From the NCBI RefSeq assembly GCF_000974765.1, contig NZ_BBWU01000038.1:1-52633 (forward strand): 52,633 bases of DNA. Reading direction: 5' to 3'. Position 1 is the stretch's first letter, and each line of letters begins with the position of its first letter. The notes under the pieces are model-generated. The model saw only the letters and a list, made by a program, of their open reading frames with translations, ran no database searches and was not told the DNA's origin. This stretch comes from Sphingomonas changbaiensis NBRC 104936. GTDB taxonomy: Bacteria; Pseudomonadota; Alphaproteobacteria; Sphingomonadales; Sphingomonadaceae. Below are positions 32,666 through 41,591 of this stretch, in pieces. A program made the position numbers and the translations under genes.

Positions 32666-33931
32666 ATGACTGCGCACGCACCTGATCGCGGCCGGCAGTT
32701 TCGGTCCGGCCGTCCCGCTCCCGGCCTGTGGAGCGCGATCGTCGCTGCGCCGTTCCACCGGGTGCTCGACCGGATCGACGCGGCGCTGGAGGCCGGCGCG
32801 ATCGAGGCGTGGCTGCCGGATGGAAGCTACCGCATCCTTGGCGGGCGCGGACCGGGGCCGGTTGCGGAGGTGGAGGTCCGGCGCTGGCGGGCGCTGATCA
32901 AGCTCGCGCGGAGCGGCTCGATCGGCTGGTATCACGCATGGGCCGCGCGCGACTGGACCAGTCCCGATCCGGTGCCGCTGTTCGACCTGTTCATGCGCAA
33001 TGGCCGGGCGCTGGGCAGCATCGCTCGTGCGCGGGGGCTCAGCCGTCGCGTGAAGAAGCTGGCCCATTGGCTGCGCGACAACACGCCCAGGCGCGCGCGC
33101 CGCAACATCGCGTTCCATTATGATCTCGGCAACGAATTCTATGCCGAATGGCTGGACGAGACGATGACCTACTCGTCCGCCCTGTTCCAGGAGCCGATCC
33201 GCGCCGACGAGGAGCTCGCCTATGCGCAGCTCAACAAGGTTCGCGCGCTGCTCGACCGGCTGGAGCTGAAGCCCGACCAGCATTTGCTCGAGATCGGCTG
33301 CGGCTGGGGCACGCTCGCCGAGATCGCCGCCGACGAATATGGCGCGAACGTCACCGCGCTGACGCTGTCGGAGGAACAGCAGGCCCATGCGCTTGACCTC
33401 AACCGCTGCAACGTTGCCGCCGGCCGCGTGCGCGTCGAGCTCCGCGATTATCGCGACGTCCAGGAGCAATATGACGCCGTCGCCAGCGTCGAGATGGTCG
33501 AGGCGGTCGGTCAGCGCTGGTGGCCCGCCTATCTGCAGACCATCGCCCGCGCGCTGAGGCCGGGCGGCCGCGCCGCGATCCAGTATATCGCGATCGACGA
33601 TGCGCTGTTCGAGGATTACGCGAACAGCGCCGACTTCATCCAGGCCTATGTCTTCCCCGGCGGCATGCTGATTTCCGAAAGCCGCTTCAAGGCGCTTGCC
33701 GAAGCGGCGGGGCTCGCCTGGACCGCCCAGCGCAATTTCGGCCTCCATTATGCCGAGACGCTGAAGCGCTGGCGCGAACGGTTCGATACGGCGGTGGCGG
33801 AGGGCCGGCTGCCGGCCGGGTTCGACCGGCGCTTTGTCGAGCTGTGGCGCTATTACCTGATGTACTGCGAAGGCGGCTTTCGCGGCGGCGGCATCTGGGT
33901 TGCGCAGGTGACACTGACCAAGGGGGATTAG
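32666..33931 (+). CDS. cfa: Cyclopropane-fatty-acyl-phospholipid synthase family protein
   Basis: It transfers a methylene group from SAM to unsaturated acyl chains of membrane phospholipids. The 421-residue protein has the substrate region NIAFHYDLGNEFYAEWLDETMTYS, the SAM motif LEIGCGWGTLAEIA at about 208-221, then SVEMVEAVGQRWWPAYL and QAYVFPGGMLISE. These match Cfa/CmaA enzymes. The serine hydrolase gene starts immediately after the stop, so the two form one transcript. The start ATG 32666 is 61 bases past the class E arm. Confidence 0.92.
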   Translation: MTAHAPDRGRQFRSGRPAPGLWSAIVAAPFHRVLDRIDAALEAGAIEAWLPDGSYRILGGRGPGPVAEVEVRRWRALIKLARSGSIGWYHAWAARDWTSPDPVPLFDLFMRNGRALGSIARARGLSRRVKKLAHWLRDNTPRRARRNIAFHYDLGNEFYAEWLDETMTYSSALFQEPIRADEELAYAQLNKVRALLDRLELKPDQHLLEIGCGWGTLAEIAADEYGANVTALTLSEEQQAHALDLNRCNVAAGRVRVELRDYRDVQEQYDAVASVEMVEAVGQRWWPAYLQTIARALRPGGRAAIQYIAIDDALFEDYANSADFIQAYVFPGGMLISESRFKALAEAAGLAWTAQRNFGLHYAETLKRWRERFDTAVAEGRLPAGFDRRFVELWRYYLMYCEGGFRGGGIWVAQVTLTKGD

Positions 33932-35086
33932 ATGACGGGGAAATGGGGGCTGATCGCGGCCGCACTGCTGGCCGCCGTGCCGGGCCACGCGCAAGTCGCG
34001 CTGACGCCCGAGAATGCCGACCGGATCCGGCAGGCCGGCGCCGAAATCCTGTTCTGGAACCAGGCGCAGCGCGACGCGAACTTCCCGCACATGGAGGATC
34101 ATTTCCCCGGCACCACGGCCAAGGCGTCTTCCCATCCCTACCCGCTTCGCCCCGGCAAGCCGCTGAAGCTCGACGGCGTCGAAGCCTTCATGGCCGCGAA
34201 CAACACGGCCGGGCTGATCGTCGTGCAAGACGGCCGCATCCGGCTGGAGCGCTATGCGCGGGGCTATTCGCGCGAGGGCCGCTACACCAGCTTCTCGGTC
34301 GCCAAGTCGCTGACCTCGACTCTGGTCGGCGCCGCGGTCCGCGACGGCTTCATCAAATCAGTGGACGATCCGGTGACCCGCTACATCCCGGGCCTCGCCG
34401 GCAGCGCCTATGACGGCGTCAGCGTGCGCCAGGTGCTGACGATGACCTCCGGCGTCAAATGGAACGAGGATTATACCGATCCGAATTCCGATGTGGCGCG
34501 CATGTACGCCAAGCCGGCGCCGCCCGGCATGGACCCGACCGTCGCCTATCTCCGCACCCTGCCCCGCGAAGCGCCGCCGGGCACGAAATGGGTGTATAAG
34601 ACCGGCGAGACGAACCTGATCGGCGTGCTGGTCCAGAACGCGACCGGCAAGACGCTGACCGATTATGCCGAAGCGAAGATCTGGCGCCCGTTCGGCATGG
34701 AGCGCGACCTGTTCTGGATGGTCGATGCGTCGGGCCGCGACATCGGCGGCTGCTGCCTGTCGGCGTCGCTGCGGGATTACGCCCGCATCGGCCTGTTCGC
34801 GCAGTCGGGCGGCAAAGGCGTCGTGCCGGACGGCTGGTTCAGGCAAGCCACGCGTGCGCAGGCGCCGGTCGGAGACGGCCGCGGCTATGGCTATCAATGG
34901 TGGATCAATGCCGACGGCACGTTCCAGGCGCAGGGCATTTTCGGCCAGCTGATCCACGTCGATCCAAAGCGCCGGCTGGTGATCGCGATGTCGAGTGCCT
35001 GGCCGAAGGCGACGGGTCGCGACCTGTCCGCCGCCCGCACGGACTTCCTCGCCCGCATCAAAGCGGCGCTGGACGCGGCCAAATAG
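33932..35086 (+). CDS. Exported serine hydrolase (beta-lactamase/class C-like)
   Basis: A penicillin-binding-protein-fold hydrolase of 384 residues. The signal peptide MTGKWGLIAAALLAAVPGHAQ directs export. The catalytic SxxK is Ser122-Val-Ala-Lys125 in TSFSVAKSLTS; the second element is WVYKTGETNLIGVLV. Family members include esterases, 6-aminohexanoate-dimer hydrolases and DD-peptidases; resistance to beta-lactams should not be inferred. It begins at the base after the cfa stop and converges on the antiporter gene. Confidence 0.88.
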   Translation: MTGKWGLIAAALLAAVPGHAQVALTPENADRIRQAGAEILFWNQAQRDANFPHMEDHFPGTTAKASSHPYPLRPGKPLKLDGVEAFMAANNTAGLIVVQDGRIRLERYARGYSREGRYTSFSVAKSLTSTLVGAAVRDGFIKSVDDPVTRYIPGLAGSAYDGVSVRQVLTMTSGVKWNEDYTDPNSDVARMYAKPAPPGMDPTVAYLRTLPREAPPGTKWVYKTGETNLIGVLVQNATGKTLTDYAEAKIWRPFGMERDLFWMVDASGRDIGGCCLSASLRDYARIGLFAQSGGKGVVPDGWFRQATRAQAPVGDGRGYGYQWWINADGTFQAQGIFGQLIHVDPKRRLVIAMSSAWPKATGRDLSAARTDFLARIKAALDAAK

Positions 35087-35102
35087 CTTCTCGGATTTTA
35101 GC

Positions 35103-36311
35103 TCATCCGCCCTCGCGCTGCGCCCTGTCGTCGCAGATCAGCCCAAGCCGCCGGATCAGCCATGGCATGGTCAGTCCCTGGGCAAAGATCGAGAAAGCGA
35201 CGACGGCGAAGGCCACGGCGATGATCTCGCCGCGTTCCGGCACGGTTGGCGGCAGCGCAAGCGCGAGCGCGAGGCCAAGGGCGCCGCGCAGGCCGCCCCA
35301 GAACAGCACGTGCTGATAGCCCCAGCTGAGCCGCAGATCGGATTTCGCGAACAGCGCGCTCAGCGGATAAACGGCGACGGCGCGGCCGAGCAGGACGAGG
35401 GCGATCGCGACCAGCGCCGCACCGCCGATCGCGGCGAGCGGCTGGTGCGCTTCATGGCCGCCGATCAGGATGAACACGAACGAGTTCGCGAGAAACGCGG
35501 CGAACTCCCAGAAGGCGAGGACATGGCCCCGACCGGCCTCCGAAATCGGGCCCCGCCAGCCGAGATTGCCGACCACCAGCCCGGCCGCCAGCGTCGCCAG
35601 CACGCCCGACATGTGGAAATGCTCCGCGAGCAGGAACGACGTATAGGCGGCGATCGTCGTCAGCGTGATCTCGACCATGTGATCTTTGGTCCGCCCGGCG
35701 ATCAGCAGCACGGCGCCGCCGACGATCGCGCCGCAAGCGATCCCGCCGAACACCGTCAGCAGCAGGAAAGCGGCGGCTCCGCCCACGCTGGCCGTCATGC
35801 CGCCCGCGGCCGCCGCGAGCACCACGAACCCCACCGCGGCGGCGCCGTCGTTGAGCAGGCTTTCGGATTCCACGATCAGCGCCAGCCGCGGTTCCGCCTT
35901 CATTTCCCGAAAGGCGGCGATGACGGAGACCGGATCAGTGGCGGCGATCAGCGCGCCGAACAGCCCCGCCCCGATCCAGCTCCAGCCGAGCGCGACGTGC
36001 GTGCCTGCCGCGACCACGGCGGCGGCAATGGCGACGCCGGCAAAGGCAAGCACCGCAGTCAGCGGCAGCTCGCGGCGAAAGCGCGGCCAATCCAGCTGCA
36101 ACGCCGCCTCGAACACGAGCGGCGGCAGGAACACCGAAAAGATCAGGTCACGGCTGAGCGGCAGGTCGAGGTCGAACGGCAGCAGCGCCAGCACGATCCC
36201 GCCGGCGACCAGTCCGGCGCTGTAAGGCAGGTGCAGGCGGCGCGAGACGATCGCCACCAGCGAGGCGGTCATCAAGATGATGCCGAGCATCAGGATCGGC
36301 GGTTCGGTCAT
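35103..36311 (-). CDS. Sodium/proton antiporter, CPA1 family
   Basis: An inner-membrane cation:proton exchanger of 402 residues with about 12 hydrophobic segments. The ion-binding blocks of CPA1 are present: GALIAATDPVSVIAAFREM and LALIVESESLLNDGAAAVGFV, with LPPLVFEAALQLDW before them. The end is short, without the long cytosolic tail of eukaryotic NHE types. ATG 36311 is used. It is co-oriented with the flavin monooxygenase gene, 24 bases away. The ion (Na+ or K+) cannot be decided. Confidence 0.9.
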   Translation of the reverse strand: MTEPPILMLGIILMTASLVAIVSRRLHLPYSAGLVAGGIVLALLPFDLDLPLSRDLIFSVFLPPLVFEAALQLDWPRFRRELPLTAVLAFAGVAIAAAVVAAGTHVALGWSWIGAGLFGALIAATDPVSVIAAFREMKAEPRLALIVESESLLNDGAAAVGFVVLAAAAGGMTASVGGAAAFLLLTVFGGIACGAIVGGAVLLIAGRTKDHMVEITLTTIAAYTSFLLAEHFHMSGVLATLAAGLVVGNLGWRGPISEAGRGHVLAFWEFAAFLANSFVFILIGGHEAHQPLAAIGGAALVAIALVLLGRAVAVYPLSALFAKSDLRLSWGYQHVLFWGGLRGALGLALALALPPTVPERGEIIAVAFAVVAFSIFAQGLTMPWLIRRLGLICDDRAQREGG

Positions 36312-36335
36312 GCGGAATCGGCGACCCTTGGCTGT

Positions 36336-37847
36336 TCAGGCGATCAGGCGGCGGCTTCCGCTCCGACCCAGAGACCCGTAGACGAACTCCGCGCCATCAA
36401 GGTCGATCCCGGGTATCTCCTCGCGCTCGCGCCAATAATCCTGGTTGTGCATCCATTCGGGTTTGTCCCCGCGCCGGGGCATCAGGTGCATGCCGCGCAT
36501 CAGATAGCCGGGATTGAAGTTTTCCGGGTCGATCCAGTCGAGCAGCGGCATGTCCGCGTCTTCCGGGCGGAGCTGCACGTCGACGCGGGTCGCGCCCTTG
36601 TCGCGCATGTGGTTCAGCAGCCGGCAGACGAAATCGCCGAGCAGGTCGACGCGCAAGGTCCAACTCGCACGGAAATAGCCCATCACCCAGACCAGGTTCG
36701 GCACGCCGGTGAACATCATGCCGCGGTAATTGACCGTCTGCGACCAGTCGACCGGCCGCCCGTCGACGCCGAAGGCGATGTCGCCCATCATGCAGAGGTC
36801 GAAACCGGTCGCGGTGACGATCACGTCCGCGTGCAGCTCCTCCCCTGACGTCAGCCGGATGCCCGCCGCGGTGAAGCAGTCGATCTCGTCGGTGACGACC
36901 GCGGCCTTTCCGTCACGGATCGCGGCCAGCAGATCGCCGTCGGGCACGAAGGCGATACGCTGCTGCCAGGGACGGTAGCGCGGATTGAAATGCTGCTGCA
37001 CCTGGTCTTCGGGCAGGAAGGCGCGCACGCCTTCGAGCAGCTCGTGGCGCAGCGCCTCCGCATCCTCGAACGAGCGGCGGTTGAGCTCGCTCAGCTGGTG
37101 CAGCACCGCGCGCCGCGCGATCTCGTGGATCCAGCTTTCGTCGATTTCCAGGACCTTCAGCGTCTCGACCAGCTCGTTGATGTTGCGGCCGGGGATGAAG
37201 AAGGTCGGCGAGCGCTGCAGAAGCGTCACATGCGCGCATTCGTCGGCGATGTTGGGGATCAGCGTCGCCGCAGTCGCGCCGGAGCCGATGACGACGACGC
37301 GCTTGCCGCTGAGGTCAAGATCGTCGAGCCAGGTCTGCGGGTGAATGATCCGGCCCTGGAAATCCGCCATGCCGGGCCAATCGGGCGTGTAGCCTTTCGA
37401 ATGGCGGTAATAGCCCTGGCACATCCACAGGAAGCCGGTGGTGAAGGTCAGGCGTTCGCCGGTGTCGGTGCGCTCGACGTCCAGCGTCCAGAGTGCGTCT
37501 GCGCTCGACCAGTCGGCGGTCAGGATGCGGTGACGGTAGCGGATGTGCGGGCCGAGGCCGTTCTCCTCGATCACCTCGCCCATGTAGGTGAGGATCTGCT
37601 CGGCGGTCGCGATCGGCTTTCCGACCCAGGGCTTGAAGCGATAGCCGAAGGTGTAGAGGTCGCTGTCCGATCGGATGCCCGGATATGTGTGCGTGATCCA
37701 GGTGCCGCCGAAACTCTCCTGCTCCTCCAGCACCAGGAAGGACCGGTCCGGGCACTGGTTCTTCAGGTGCCAGGCGGCGCCGACGCCGGATATGCCGGCT
37801 CCGACGATCAGAACGTCGACATGAGTGACTTGGTCGGCTCTTGCCAT
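36336..37847 (-). CDS. Flavin-dependent monooxygenase, Baeyer-Villiger/FMO type
   Basis: A 503-residue FAD- and NADPH-dependent enzyme. Two Rossmann motifs are seen, VDVLIVGAGISGVGAAWHL (residues 11-29) and VVVIGSGATAATLIPNIA (about 185). Between them lies FQGRIIHPQTW (163-173), which fits the Baeyer-Villiger fingerprint FxGxxxHxxxW; the following residue is Leu instead of the usual Pro or Asp. Such enzymes turn ketones into esters or oxygenate sulfur and nitrogen; the substrate is unknown. ATG 37847 is chosen because AAGGAG lies eight bases ahead; the frame extends to 37880. It is divergent from the PmtA-like methyltransferase gene. Confidence 0.9.
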   Translation of the reverse strand: MARADQVTHVDVLIVGAGISGVGAAWHLKNQCPDRSFLVLEEQESFGGTWITHTYPGIRSDSDLYTFGYRFKPWVGKPIATAEQILTYMGEVIEENGLGPHIRYRHRILTADWSSADALWTLDVERTDTGERLTFTTGFLWMCQGYYRHSKGYTPDWPGMADFQGRIIHPQTWLDDLDLSGKRVVVIGSGATAATLIPNIADECAHVTLLQRSPTFFIPGRNINELVETLKVLEIDESWIHEIARRAVLHQLSELNRRSFEDAEALRHELLEGVRAFLPEDQVQQHFNPRYRPWQQRIAFVPDGDLLAAIRDGKAAVVTDEIDCFTAAGIRLTSGEELHADVIVTATGFDLCMMGDIAFGVDGRPVDWSQTVNYRGMMFTGVPNLVWVMGYFRASWTLRVDLLGDFVCRLLNHMRDKGATRVDVQLRPEDADMPLLDWIDPENFNPGYLMRGMHLMPRRGDKPEWMHNQDYWREREEIPGIDLDGAEFVYGSLGRSGSRRLIA

Positions 37848-37936
37848 CGCCAGGTCTCCTTCGGTCGCATTGTGCCGCACGATGCGTTCGATTCAAGCCC
37901 GTTGCGCTCCGCCGTTTCAGCCTGCATGGGGCGCGA

Positions 37937-38539
37937 GTGTCCGGCCCTGTGAACGACTGGTTGAACTTCGTGCAGCGGATGGCGCGCAATCCGCGTGCAA
38001 TCGGCGCAATCAGCCCGGCGAGCGCGGCTTTGGCCGAAACCATGGCGGCCCAGGTCGACTTTTCCGCGCCCGGCCGCGTGCTCGAGCTTGGGCCCGGCAC
38101 CGGCGCCGTCACCAAGGCCCTGATCCGCCGCGGCATGGGGACGGAGAAGGTGGTCGCGATCGAGGCGGACGCGACCTTCGCACGGCTGCTGAGGGGGCGG
38201 TTTCCGGGCCTTGATGTCGTCGAAGGCGACGCGACCGACGCCCGCCGGCTGGAGCGGCTGGGTCCGTTCAGCGCGATCATCTCAAGCCTGCCGCTGCTCA
38301 ACTTTCCCAATCACGAGCGCGTGGCGCTGGTCCGCGAGCTGCTGCGGCTGGTGCCCCCAGGGGCGCCGTTCGTGCAATACAGCTATGGCGTGAAGCCGCC
38401 GCTGCCGCGCTCTGCGGACCTGAAGGTGACGCTGGCCGCGAGGGTGTGGCGCAACCTGCCGCCGGCGCGGATCTGGCTCTTCCAGACGCGAGGCGCCGAC
38501 GCGCTCGAAACCGAACGAGTATGGGAGAAGGTAGGATGA
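37937..38539 (+). CDS. Class I methyltransferase, phospholipid N-methyltransferase-like
   Basis: A SAM-dependent methyltransferase of about 200 residues resembling alphaproteobacterial PmtA, which methylates phosphatidylethanolamine towards phosphatidylcholine. The opening [28 protein letters not shown] is characteristic of that group, followed by [23 protein letters not shown] and [12 protein letters not shown]. The carboxyl end ([14 protein letters not shown]) also fits. GTG 37937 is the preferred start, with GTG 37949 possible. The stop overlaps the frmA ATG (ATGA). The enzyme could instead act on another lipid or an rRNA base. Confidence 0.82.
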   Translation: MSGPVNDWLNFVQRMARNPRAIGAISPASAALAETMAAQVDFSAPGRVLELGPGTGAVTKALIRRGMGTEKVVAIEADATFARLLRGRFPGLDVVEGDATDARRLERLGPFSAIISSLPLLNFPNHERVALVRELLRLVPPGAPFVQYSYGVKPPLPRSADLKVTLAARVWRNLPPARIWLFQTRGADALETERVWEKVG

Positions 38540-39648
38540 AGACGCGCGCAGCCGTCGCGTTTGAGGCGAAGCAGCCGCTGGAGATCGTCGAGCTGGATCT
38601 GGAAGGGCCCAGGGCCGGCGAAGTGCTGGTCGAGATCATGGCGACCGGCATCTGCCACACCGACGCCTACACGCTCGACGGATTCGACAGCGAGGGCATC
38701 TTCCCCTCGATCCTGGGCCATGAGGGCGCGGGAATCGTGCGCGAGGTCGGGCCCGGCGTGACCAGCGTGAAGCCCGGCGATCACGTGATCCCGCTGTACA
38801 CGCCGGAATGCCGGCAGTGTAAGTCGTGCCTCAGCGGCAAGACCAATCTCTGCACCGCGATCCGCGCGACCCAGGGCAAGGGGCTGATGCCGGACGGCAC
38901 CACACGGTTCAGCTACAAGGGCCAGCCGATCTACCATTATATGGGCTGCTCGACCTTCTCGAACTTTACCGTGCTGCCCGAAATCGCAGTCGCGAAGATT
39001 CGCGAAGACGCGCCGTTCCAGACGAGCTGCTATATCGGCTGTGGCGTGACGACCGGCGTCGGCGCGGTGGTGAATACGGCGAAGGTCGAGCCCGGCGCGA
39101 ACGTCGTCGTGTTCGGGCTGGGCGGCATCGGCCTGAACGTGATCCAGGGCGCGAAGATGGTCGGCGCGGACAAGATCGTCGGCGTCGACATCAACCCGGA
39201 CCGCGAGGAATGGGGCCGCAAGTTCGGCATGACCCATTTCCTGAATACCAAGGGCATGTCGCGCGAGGAGATCGTCGCCAAGGTCGTCGAGCTGACCGAT
39301 GGTGGCGCCGACTATACGTTCGACGCGACCGGCAACACCGAGGTCATGCGCACCGCGCTGGAATGCTGCCACCGCGGATGGGGCACGTCGATCATCATCG
39401 GCGTGGCGGAAGCGGGCAAGGAGATCGCGACGCGGCCGTTCCAGCTGGTCACCGGGCGCAACTGGCGCGGCACCGCATTCGGCGGCGCCAAGGGCCGCAC
39501 CGACGTGCCGAAGATCGTCGACTGGTATATGAACGGCAAGATCGCGATCGACCCAATGATCACCCACGTGCTGACCCTCGACGAGATCAACAAGGGCTTC
39601 GACCTGATGCACGCTGGCGAAAGCATCCGGTCGGTCGTCGTCTACTGA
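38536..39648 (+). CDS. frmA: S-(hydroxymethyl)glutathione dehydrogenase (class III alcohol dehydrogenase)
   Basis: It oxidises the glutathione adduct of formaldehyde to S-formylglutathione with NAD+, and also reduces S-nitrosoglutathione. The 370-residue zinc enzyme shows the catalytic ligand site [14 protein letters not shown] and GHEGAGIV, the structural zinc cysteines in [28 protein letters not shown] and [17 protein letters not shown]. These are class III ADH hallmarks. It leads an apparent operon frmA-VOC-fghA and is coupled to the methyltransferase before it. Confidence 0.95.
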   Translation: MKTRAAVAFEAKQPLEIVELDLEGPRAGEVLVEIMATGICHTDAYTLDGFDSEGIFPSILGHEGAGIVREVGPGVTSVKPGDHVIPLYTPECRQCKSCLSGKTNLCTAIRATQGKGLMPDGTTRFSYKGQPIYHYMGCSTFSNFTVLPEIAVAKIREDAPFQTSCYIGCGVTTGVGAVVNTAKVEPGANVVVFGLGGIGLNVIQGAKMVGADKIVGVDINPDREEWGRKFGMTHFLNTKGMSREEIVAKVVELTDGGADYTFDATGNTEVMRTALECCHRGWGTSIIIGVAEAGKEIATRPFQLVTGRNWRGTAFGGAKGRTDVPKIVDWYMNGKIAIDPMITHVLTLDEINKGFDLMHAGESIRSVVVY

Positions 39649-39664
39649 GGAGGAGGGAGCGAAC

Positions 39665-40048
39665 ATGTACAGCCATATGATGGTCGGATCGAACGACATC
39701 GCGCGTTCGAAGAAATTCTACGACAGCCTGTTCGGCGCGGTCGGCGGCAAGCCGGGCCTGCAGGATGAAAAGGGCCGGCTGATGTACGCGCACAACGGCG
39801 GCATCTTCATGGTGACGAAGCCGATCGACGGCCAGCCGGCGACCCATGCCAACGGCGCCACGATCGGGTTCGCGATGGACAATCCAGAGCAGGCCGATGC
39901 CTGGCACAAGGCGGGGCTGGAGGCGGGCGGCACCGCCTGCGAGGATCCGCCCGGCGTGCGCGAAGGTTCGACGATGAAGCTCTATCTTGCCTATTTGCGC
40001 GATCCCGACGGCAACAAACTCTGCGCCCTGCATCGGGTGGCGGATTGA
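39665..40048 (+). CDS. VOC-family (glyoxalase-like) protein
   Basis: A vicinal-oxygen-chelate-fold protein of 127 residues with a tandem beta-alpha-beta pattern: MYSHMMVGSNDIARSKKFYDSLFG, then GATIGFAMDNPEQADAWHKAGLEAGG and YLAYLRDPDGNKLCALH. The terminal Asp-Pro-Asp-Gly-Asn-Lys is typical. GGAGGAGGG precedes the ATG. Its place between frmA and fghA suggests a role in glutathione-linked aldehyde handling. Such inserts are common in this operon among alphaproteobacteria, but the reaction is not known. Confidence 0.85.
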   Translation: MYSHMMVGSNDIARSKKFYDSLFGAVGGKPGLQDEKGRLMYAHNGGIFMVTKPIDGQPATHANGATIGFAMDNPEQADAWHKAGLEAGGTACEDPPGVREGSTMKLYLAYLRDPDGNKLCALHRVAD

Positions 40049-40053
40049 CGCGC

Positions 40054-40887
40054 ATGAAGACGGTCTCGTCCTGGCGCAGCCATCACGGCACGCAGGGCGT
40101 GTACCGGCACGCATCCGAGGCGACGGGGACGGAGATGGTCTTCTCCGTCTTCGTCCCCGATCACGAACCGGGCGCGCGGCTGCCGGTCGTCTGGTATCTT
40201 TCAGGACTGACCTGCACGCATGCGAACGTGACGGAGAAAGGCGAGTATCGCGCGGCCTGCGCGGAGCTTGGCCTGATCTTCGTCGCGCCGGATACGTCCC
40301 CACGCGGCGAAGGCGTGGCCGACGACCCGGCCTATGACATGGGACAGGGCGCCGGCTTCTATGTCGACGCGACCGAGGCCCCTTATGCGCCGCATTTCCG
40401 GATGCGCAGCTATATCGAGGACGAGCTGCCGACGCTGATCGCGGCGGAGGTTCCCGCCGATATGGGCCGGCAGGCGATCACCGGCCATTCGATGGGCGGG
40501 CACGGCGCGCTGACGATCGCGCTTCGGAATCCGGAGCGGTTTCGCAGCGTCTCCGCCTTCGCGCCGATCGTCGCGCCCGCCCAGGTGCCCTGGGGAGAGA
40601 AGGCGCTGACCGGCTATCTGGGACCCGACCGGACCAAGTGGCGCGACTATGATGCCGTAGCGCTGATCGAGGATGGCGCGCGCGTGCCGGAAATCCTGGT
40701 CGATCAGGGAGAGGCCGACGCATTCCTGTCGGAGCAGCTCCGCCCCGGCCTGCTCCGCGGCGCGTGCGAGGCTGCCGGCATCGACCTCATGCTCCGGATG
40801 CAGCCGGGCTACGACCACAGCTATTATTTCATCTCGACCTTCATGGCCGATCACCTGCGCTGGCACGCGGAGCGGCTGCGCGGCTGA
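40054..40887 (+). CDS. fghA: S-formylglutathione hydrolase
   Basis: It hydrolyses S-formylglutathione to formate and glutathione, completing formaldehyde detoxification begun by FrmA. The 277-residue alpha/beta hydrolase shows WYLSGLTCTHANVTEKGEYR, DTSPRGEGV, GQGAGFYVDAT, the nucleophile in TGHSMGGHGAL, and PGYDHSYYFISTFM with the catalytic His. ATG 40054 was preferred; TTG 40045 in the same frame overlaps the VOC stop (TTGA) and cannot be excluded. It ends the frm cluster. Confidence 0.94.
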   Translation: MKTVSSWRSHHGTQGVYRHASEATGTEMVFSVFVPDHEPGARLPVVWYLSGLTCTHANVTEKGEYRAACAELGLIFVAPDTSPRGEGVADDPAYDMGQGAGFYVDATEAPYAPHFRMRSYIEDELPTLIAAEVPADMGRQAITGHSMGGHGALTIALRNPERFRSVSAFAPIVAPAQVPWGEKALTGYLGPDRTKWRDYDAVALIEDGARVPEILVDQGEADAFLSEQLRPGLLRGACEAAGIDLMLRMQPGYDHSYYFISTFMADHLRWHAERLRG

Positions 40888-40897
40888 TCCGCTTCGC

Positions 40898-41527
40898 TCA
40901 GGCGCCCCAGGCACGCAGGAACGTGCCGACCGCGGCGCCGATCTCCTGCTCGATCTCGGCGTCGCTCGGCCGCTCGATCAGACCCAGCAGGTGCGACTGA
41001 ATCGATCCCGCCCACAGCATTCCGACAAAGCTCAGGCTCGCCGCGGCCGGATCGCCGGCGCGGAGTTTGCCGCGCGCCATCGCCTCGGCAATGAACGCGC
41101 GCAGCCGTGCCTTGCCCCGGGCCGGCCCGCGCTCATGAAACAGCCGGGCCAATTCGGGAAATCGCCCCGCTTCGCCGACGCACAGGCGATTGAGGTCGAT
41201 GATCGGCTGCGAGTGCACGGTCAGGAGCAAGGCGCGCCCCATCATCCGCAGCGAATCGGCGATATCCGCGTCCGGATCGAACTGGACCTCCAGTGCGCGG
41301 CCATAGCGTTCGACCAGATCGTCGACGACGGCCGCGAACAAATCCTGTTTCGACGGAAAGTAAGTCCATAAAGTCGTCTTTGATCCGCCGACCTTAGCGG
41401 AGATCGACGACATGGAGGTCCCGCCGTAACCCTCGGAAAAGAAAGCCTGCCGTGCCGCGGCCACGAATGCCTCACGCCGTGCGTCGCGCGTTCGAGCAGG
41501 AGGAGTAGCCGTACTGGACGGTATCAT
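40898..41527 (-). CDS. TetR-family repressor
   Basis: A helix-turn-helix repressor of 209 residues. The TetR amino-terminal domain is clear: DARREAFVAAARQAFFSEGYGGTSMSSISAKVGGSKTTLWTYFPSKQDLFAAVV (about 15-70). The carboxyl part is the effector-binding domain (HSQPIIDLNRLCVGEAGRFPELARLFHE). It is divergent from the efflux operon starting at about 41592, which it very likely represses. A candidate operator overlaps its own first codons (41512-41523), so autorepression is plausible. The inducer is unknown. Confidence 0.92.
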   Translation of the reverse strand: MIPSSTATPPARTRDARREAFVAAARQAFFSEGYGGTSMSSISAKVGGSKTTLWTYFPSKQDLFAAVVDDLVERYGRALEVQFDPDADIADSLRMMGRALLLTVHSQPIIDLNRLCVGEAGRFPELARLFHERGPARGKARLRAFIAEAMARGKLRAGDPAAASLSFVGMLWAGSIQSHLLGLIERPSDAEIEQEIGAAVGTFLRAWGA

Positions 41528-41580
41528 TTCGATTGACAACCTTTTGCGGCGCGCGCAGGTCGCACCTGTACCGCCCAGTA
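41512..41580. promoter_or_regulatory. Two inverted candidate TetR operators and a TTGACA box
   Basis: TACTGGACGGTA (41512-41523) and TACCGCCCAGTA (41569-41580) are inverse complements at 11 of 12 positions, and each is itself an imperfect palindrome (TAC...GTA). They flank the gap between tetR and the efflux genes. A TTGACA lies at 41533-41538, but no good -10 box is seen. Binding by the neighbouring repressor is inferred. Confidence 0.5.
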
Positions 41581-41591
41581 TGATGGATGGC

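Noticed and set aside
33932-35086. Beta-lactamase resistance gene
   Set aside because: SxxK is shared by many serine hydrolases; there are no class C-specific signatures, and its adjacency to cfa gives no resistance context.
34995-36848. Long plus-strand frame (617 residues) across the antiporter gene
   Set aside because: Arg-, Glu- and His-rich translated antisense with no family motif; the antiporter and monooxygenase on the minus strand show conserved motifs.
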